From: an uncultured Porphyromonadaceae bacterium
Lineage (GTDB): Bacteria; Bacteroidota; Bacteroidia; Bacteroidales; Muribaculaceae
Direction of reading: 5' to 3'
Assembly: GCA_902495075.1 (NCBI GenBank)
Contig: CABUVO010000001.1
Location: forward strand, 124,001-188,000
Length of the DNA stretch: 64,000 nt
In this document: positions 61,501 to 64,000 of the stretch, piece by piece
Position numbering within the stretch: position 1 is the first letter of the stretch
Layout: every line of letters starts with the position of its first letter
Program-made: the position numbers and the translations under genes
Notes under the pieces: model-generated
Databases searched by the model: none
The model's input: only the letters and a program-made list of their open reading frames with translations
What the model was told of the DNA's origin: nothing

Positions 61501-63998
61501 TCGGTAACGATGGTGGTAATGTAACCCAGGGTATGTATCTGAAAGCCGGGGAGGAAGGTATCTTTACCAACTTCCAGCATGGCGATAACATCCTACTCTA
61601 CATCTATCAGGCAGACCAGATGAGCGAGATTGACCTCTCGCAGATTTCGCTCGACCCGAACTTCCAGTTCTCCATCATGAAACTGGCGGAGAAGATTGTG
61701 ATTGGCTCCACCAACCATCGCACGTCGTGGAAGTTGTCGCCGGGCAATACTGGCTACCTCACTAACATGAACCTCGGCGAGCTTCCGTTCTTGAAGCATC
61801 TCGACGTGCGCACCACAGAAGTTACCACCATCAATGCCTCGAAGTGCCCGCGACTGGAAACGATGCTTGCCTCCGGCTCTGACCTCACGTCGATCACAAC
61901 AGCCGAGACATCTCCGTTATCCACGCTTGAACTGCCCGCCGGAATGACGGAGCTGAATTTTGTCAACCTCCCCAAACTCACATACCCCGGAGGTCTGACA
62001 ATCGCAGGAATGTCGAATGTCAACAGGCTCATGCTCTCCGGCTGTCCTAACATTGACCCGATGTCGCTCATCAACGGCATTGTTACAGCCTCCAGCCTCC
62101 GCTACCTCCGACTGCCCGATGTCAACATCACTGCACCCTCATCCATCCTCCAGGCAATCAAGAACAGCGGAGCTATCGGTCTTGACCCCACAGGCGCCGC
62201 CTATGAGGAAAGCAACAAGTGTTCCGGTGTAACTGGTCGCTGGATCATGGAAGACCTCATCAGCGAGTCTCTGCTTTCGGAGTTCGCCGCATACTTCCCC
62301 CAGTTGACCATCCACAACTCGCAGTATTCTTGTGTATGCTTCGATGACACTGATGATGACTGCTACAACATCACGAATCTTGACAATGGCACAAGCAAAG
62401 AAGACTACGAGCCTTCGGGACATTTCTTGAGAATATTCGAGAACGCCCATCCTTACAAGACCACCTACGACAGCCGAGAAGCCAAACTCCGTGCCCTCCA
62501 GATTTCAGATGCCAACTATAATCTTATGGCAGACGGTAGTGAATACGACCCGACCGATCAGGCAGGCGAAGGATTCGACATCATGCTCGGTTTCGGTCTG
62601 TACTGGTACAAGGGCGTGAATGACTTCAAGAATCAGAAAAAGTACCTGTTCTCTTGCAGCTATACGACAAAGCCACTGTCAACCGCTACGAAGATCAATC
62701 GCAAGAAACTCTCCGAGATTCTTGTGCAAGCCTTCTCCTGTGTATATACCTCCAACAACGGTACTGCACTCGTCAATGGCGATGACTACGAATTGACAGA
62801 CAATGCCAACATGAATGTCTATCAGCTCGATGTCGAAGGCATGAAGCAGGTACGCTGGCCCGGACTCAACAACGCCCAAATTGGTGCTGTATTCGTTGAT
62901 GCTGACAACAAGGTTGTAGGCACGTTCAATATGGCAGTCAGTCACTCGCTGTTCGATTTTACCTATGGAGATTATGTGTTTTGCAATGTCCCCAGCGGTG
63001 CCAAGAAGATTGTTTTCACATCTCCTACTGGCTTTGATGACCTCGAAGCCATTGCTGTCGATAGTGTCGCAATCGAAGCAATAGAACCCGACTGGGTGTG
63101 GGTGCCTATGCGTTTCGTCGGTATCTACGGCATGAGTGTGGATGCACTCATGCGTCCCCGCTCGATCAGCGGTGTCAGAACCCGTACAGGTACTGGAACA
63201 TCGGTAACAAATGCCGATTGGAAGTATGACAGCGATGGCAATATCACAAACGCCTCGGTGCCTACCTCTACGATGAACTACACCTATGCCGATATACTCA
63301 ATCTCATCGAAATGCGTGGTAAAGGCTACCACGGTATCAGTTATGAGATAAGCAAGGACATCGCCAATCTCGTAATGGCGTTGACAGGAACCCGTGACAT
63401 CCAGGCGTATGCCGGATATGGATGTGGCTCGCAGTACACAACCGGACAGAACAATTTCAACACCTACGGTAAGGTAACAAGAAAGTATTCCGGCTCAAAC
63501 ATCGGCAACATCATCTTCGGTATTCAGAATTTTGTCGGATGTAACTGGGAAATCATGGACCTCATAGCCGCTAACGTGCCGTCCTTCGCCCAATTCAAGA
63601 AGGACCACCGTGTAGCCACAAGCTCGTACCCGATAGATGCGAAATATCATGTAGTACGCAACTATCAGACGAAAGAGGAAAGTGTAATTCAGGGACTCAA
63701 TATGTCCGGCTACTGCATAGGACGTGTCAAGTTCGGTAGATACTGCGATATAATCGCTTCTCGTCTAACCACAGACAACAGCAAGTGGAATAAGAACTAC
63801 TCTGATTGTCAGTATTACACCCATGACCGTGGCCGTTGTGTTGGTCGCTCGCATTACGATGCGTATGCGGTTGGCGGTCTCGTTTGCTCGAATGCGTTTT
63901 ACGCCTCGTCGTACTCGCACGCGTCCTACGGCTCTCGGCTCGCCTTCAGCGGAAATTACGAAATAGTAGTAACCTCGGAAAGCGTGGCAAGCGAATAA
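55536..63998 (+). CDS. Giant tail fibre / receptor-binding protein with variable C-terminus
   Basis: A 2820-aa protein, the largest in the window. Approximate layout: coiled-coil stalk (20-110), a peptide linker with GIAPLDANAKVPAANLPGF (about 118-140), repeated beta-rich fibre modules (140-740), Ig-like modules (745-1075), a concanavalin/LamG-like domain (about 1150-1300), an enzyme-like or spacer region (1300-2060), leucine-rich repeats (about 2068-2205; LGELPFLKHLDVRTTEVTTI), and a C-type-lectin-like end (2515-2820). Residues 2771-2804 have the codon pattern of a retroelement variable region (see that entry). Its role is host attachment. The stop lies two bases before the window end, so the genes that follow are unseen. 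Confidence 0.8.
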   Translation: MGLNNKTNLKSQASTIRNEDQEGLNTAERVGKVLEELIESADASLATETNARTQADNNLTQQLTIASNTATTAYNEAKDAKSKAVAAQNSANAAQSTADTAKATANAAKVVTDTKGAPNGIAPLDANAKVPAANLPGFVDDVVEFNAMVSGVTSQMVSISKSADDPGCMVVYDTDNDVFLLAVSKVTVADNSQWGTIKRPVKNLNAATPAVEGGTLQQQINVSDYWQIQNGGASLILTQFTYYNNWLGADAYGTGTAAGRVPEGGKIYTCTSDNKTFRWSGSELITIGSDLALGFTASTAFPGDRGKSVEDLAKGVRIFPFDATCYHPSSELSELPAGTIAFCYDNHLFYQKDENGTWSQYTPYLTQVNYKTIPRTDCIFRNGNVLYAMKLVEGSDYYVPEEYVIGKSEFDAIRSQVANIAIYPFDGIMPNKTGIQLPKNGIWFRSDGTTGRFSFFGDESDTNTYIYNESKTVGGEQVLVARSDRMFRCGNELYRYDGKMLVKVGGASVGNNFNVTVEVPLDAGEYYSDIKAETQTHNVLQAVLDTGYAALGLTITFAISSSSWKTYQYIGPNITSTQFLNVNNWIDMAGMSAGAEAIINVDALCPRTVAGYYDKSSAIDAILQEQSASGINYAKSGLVITFRTGDYIWEAYQFTGEVADFSNKDLWKQFGGGGAVKTEAEPAKDGKDAFSTGGAYDMQQAAFDHLDIDQDAENHIIKAINKKGDEMGQSISIPKSSGGGSVSGSSLNIYLENPAVYAAFGSEISVRAAIKSVTFDGQGSNVTEVLGVIRRLEIIDATSGLTLWSEAINQNSSTGPTNYSFKYDFTPYFTEAAARDFTIVAYDAEGNVKRRTITVTAVDVTCTSVQTLNYTSGSTLEVGGSSKNLLMYKFANNVSKLGVKVKTELYYNGQWKTLGIATITDSYSHSISIDPNNVFGGNEKLAHGSYPIRISGEDVASGVKGNVVYSSIMCIDASSSQPIVALRFNDFNNGTIRLYDNLEMEVAAYTPGKTSTTANVFIDGVEVLSTDIGTSQTEIVRKQVQGYATDGTDSISFYAKSGSSQTNPITVTVVGSAINAIIKEGALFGFDNASRSNAETDHTISNNGYTMTVEGSNWSSNGFVKYLDEMSLRIAENVKAKILNYSPFGTAATERTNGMAFQFAFATNNIKDSKAKLMECYDPDSGAGFYVCGNEVVVFCKNGTPTQITRPFKCGEKHTVGIVVEPSSISVKRGTTDYSTIKLYMDGEEVGAIGYISNSGAILNQKQITFDGTDGDFYLYYVLAYDSYYEWAQAFQNYLCKLTNTDAMIEEYSAENVLDNQNRPSMDLLKEKGFPYYVVVAPQATFDSFDADIDTKTNFKCTLYYFHPTMPWRSFKAENVRWRRQGTTSAKRPIKNDRFYLRKEKNWKITALNPDYTNADALKTYELFNIGYVRVGENTIPVAIITVKVDYSDSSMANDCGVCDMMNATFRALGSDYITPAQRAFDGTWSKSDVTVTGLQMNHSTANHPIAAFRATDDSLSNAWFHARGNWKEDKGEQVALGFQETSGYNKGCRNYGDFVEFFGKATFNAAGKFQSQETLEEIMARFKTTEGLDTTKLYLLSQYCGRDYIFMRYSGGEWARANGSMKQENGKWKITGDVLNPVSGFELITYDGMDWFMGVSSIDDMMAPVTTQSSWVSKLNLGQPTYPAWTQYFECMVDDDQLQEDLAMGRKVPYDLYNVLKFCDSCDYSKSALSSTWQGIWKQNAWKYMSIQSLLAYYTFTDYLAAVDQQAKNMQPMFFLEDGCWVENGVYHSPSAMEPVRMYFNKVYDCDTCNGKDNDGGNTIPAELDPAEDNKCYAGRGSILWNDLRRCENQEMVSDANSNTLTLPGVVATMRNLPEVNGIGAGPFSPKGALYYFVQNRIAFWPKVVCTFDCERKYISYSPLYNDIYYYALHGSGRQALPRFIEQRWRIRDGYYQTGDFKDASHVLGGRVGAKTGAVIKFKAAKDGYFGIGNDGGNVTQGMYLKAGEEGIFTNFQHGDNILLYIYQADQMSEIDLSQISLDPNFQFSIMKLAEKIVIGSTNHRTSWKLSPGNTGYLTNMNLGELPFLKHLDVRTTEVTTINASKCPRLETMLASGSDLTSITTAETSPLSTLELPAGMTELNFVNLPKLTYPGGLTIAGMSNVNRLMLSGCPNIDPMSLINGIVTASSLRYLRLPDVNITAPSSILQAIKNSGAIGLDPTGAAYEESNKCSGVTGRWIMEDLISESLLSEFAAYFPQLTIHNSQYSCVCFDDTDDDCYNITNLDNGTSKEDYEPSGHFLRIFENAHPYKTTYDSREAKLRALQISDANYNLMADGSEYDPTDQAGEGFDIMLGFGLYWYKGVNDFKNQKKYLFSCSYTTKPLSTATKINRKKLSEILVQAFSCVYTSNNGTALVNGDDYELTDNANMNVYQLDVEGMKQVRWPGLNNAQIGAVFVDADNKVVGTFNMAVSHSLFDFTYGDYVFCNVPSGAKKIVFTSPTGFDDLEAIAVDSVAIEAIEPDWVWVPMRFVGIYGMSVDALMRPRSISGVRTRTGTGTSVTNADWKYDSDGNITNASVPTSTMNYTYADILNLIEMRGKGYHGISYEISKDIANLVMALTGTRDIQAYAGYGCGSQYTTGQNNFNTYGKVTRKYSGSNIGNIIFGIQNFVGCNWEIMDLIAANVPSFAQFKKDHRVATSSYPIDAKYHVVRNYQTKEESVIQGLNMSGYCIGRVKFGRYCDIIASRLTTDNSKWNKNYSDCQYYTHDRGRCVGRSHYDAYAVGGLVCSNAFYASSYSHASYGSRLAFSGNYEIVVTSESVASE
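63846..63947 (+). other. Putative diversity-generating retroelement variable region (VR)
   Basis: In this stretch (residues 2771-2804) the residues that would vary, namely H, Y, D, Y, C, N, F, Y, Y, H and S, all use NNY codons (CAT TAC GAT TAT TGC AAT TTT TAC TAC CAC TCC), while the surrounding Ala and Ser use GCG or TCG. That is the signature of adenine mutagenesis from an AAY-rich template. The sequence ends in YGSRLAF, which I recall from the variable-region ends of Bacteroides retroelement targets. The template repeat and reverse transcriptase are expected downstream, outside the window. Confidence 0.65.
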
Positions 63999-64000
63999 CG

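Larger units (their letters stand above)
15406..64000. mobile_element. Prophage of a tailed phage (incomplete at the right edge)
   Basis: Terminase, portal, ClpP-like prohead protease, capsid, tape measure and tail fibre genes are all present, with a repressor at the left end and a replication/recombination operon. GC content and codon use change abruptly at about 15.4 kb. The gene set is close to complete for a siphovirus-like temperate phage infecting Bacteroidales, with no obviously broken structural gene. Integrase, lysis genes and the right attachment site were not seen and are expected beyond the window. The left boundary is inferred from the groEL-like remnant. Confidence 0.9.

Noticed and set aside
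1..64000. CRISPR arrays, tRNA and rRNA genes
   Set aside because: I looked for regularly spaced repeats and for tRNA-like cloverleaf ends and saw none; the repeated modules are promoters of separate operons, not an array.

Overview
The window is chromosomal DNA of a member of the Bacteroidales, most likely a Muribaculaceae-type gut bacterium, followed by a large prophage that runs off the right edge. Support for Bacteroidales comes from Bacteroidetes-type promoters (TTTG at -33, TAnnTTTG at -7), weak or absent Shine-Dalgarno sites, a DUF4293 protein, a PG1098-like methyltransferase, and phage families typical of Bacteroides hosts. Species-level placement is inference.

Host part (1 to about 15,400; lower GC). 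In order: a partial SAM-dependent methyltransferase (minus), a secreted N-acetylmuramoyl-L-alanine amidase and an MCE/MlaD protein (plus), dnaA (plus), a strong bidirectional terminator, a large TPR protein (minus), a DUF4293 membrane protein (plus), comEC (minus), aroE (minus), a 188-bp MITE-like element with perfect 22-bp terminal inverted repeats, an M13 metallopeptidase (minus) and an ABC-F ATPase (minus). Next to the ABC-F promoter lie a terminator and an 18-bp remnant reading M-G-G-M-M-stop on the minus strand. This looks like the 3' end of groEL and is the likely attachment core of the prophage.

Prophage part (about 15,406 to beyond 64,000; higher GC). It opens with a repressor gene facing left and an early operon facing right, divided by a switch region with duplicated operator-like sites. 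The early operon encodes ERF annealing protein, PD-(D/E)XK nuclease, an SSB-like DUF3127 protein, a NinB-like protein, a helicase, a VRR-NUC nuclease and a replication-initiation-like protein. A run of small genes follows, including a PcfK (AcrIIA9-family)/PcfJ pair, then a tandem-HTH regulator, both terminase subunits, and tail genes up to a 1208-aa tape measure. A minus-strand cassette comes next: a DUF262 (GmrSD-like) nuclease, a secreted protein and a highly structured upstream RNA. After it lies a second early-type region (BRO-N antirepressor, clamp-like protein, ParB, DnaQ-like exonuclease, several small acidic proteins), then the head module (ClpP-like protease/scaffold fusion, major capsid, tail-tube candidate, portal, connector), and last a 2820-aa tail fibre.

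The most notable points are these. The C-terminus of the giant fibre has the codon pattern of a diversity-generating retroelement variable region, so a reverse transcriptase and template repeat are expected just outside the window. Five near-identical promoter modules with invariant 18-nt spacing drive separate small operons of the prophage. The minus-strand nuclease cassette is preceded by two stacked perfect hairpins. Tail genes precede head genes, an unusual order. No integrase, tRNA, rRNA or CRISPR array was seen.
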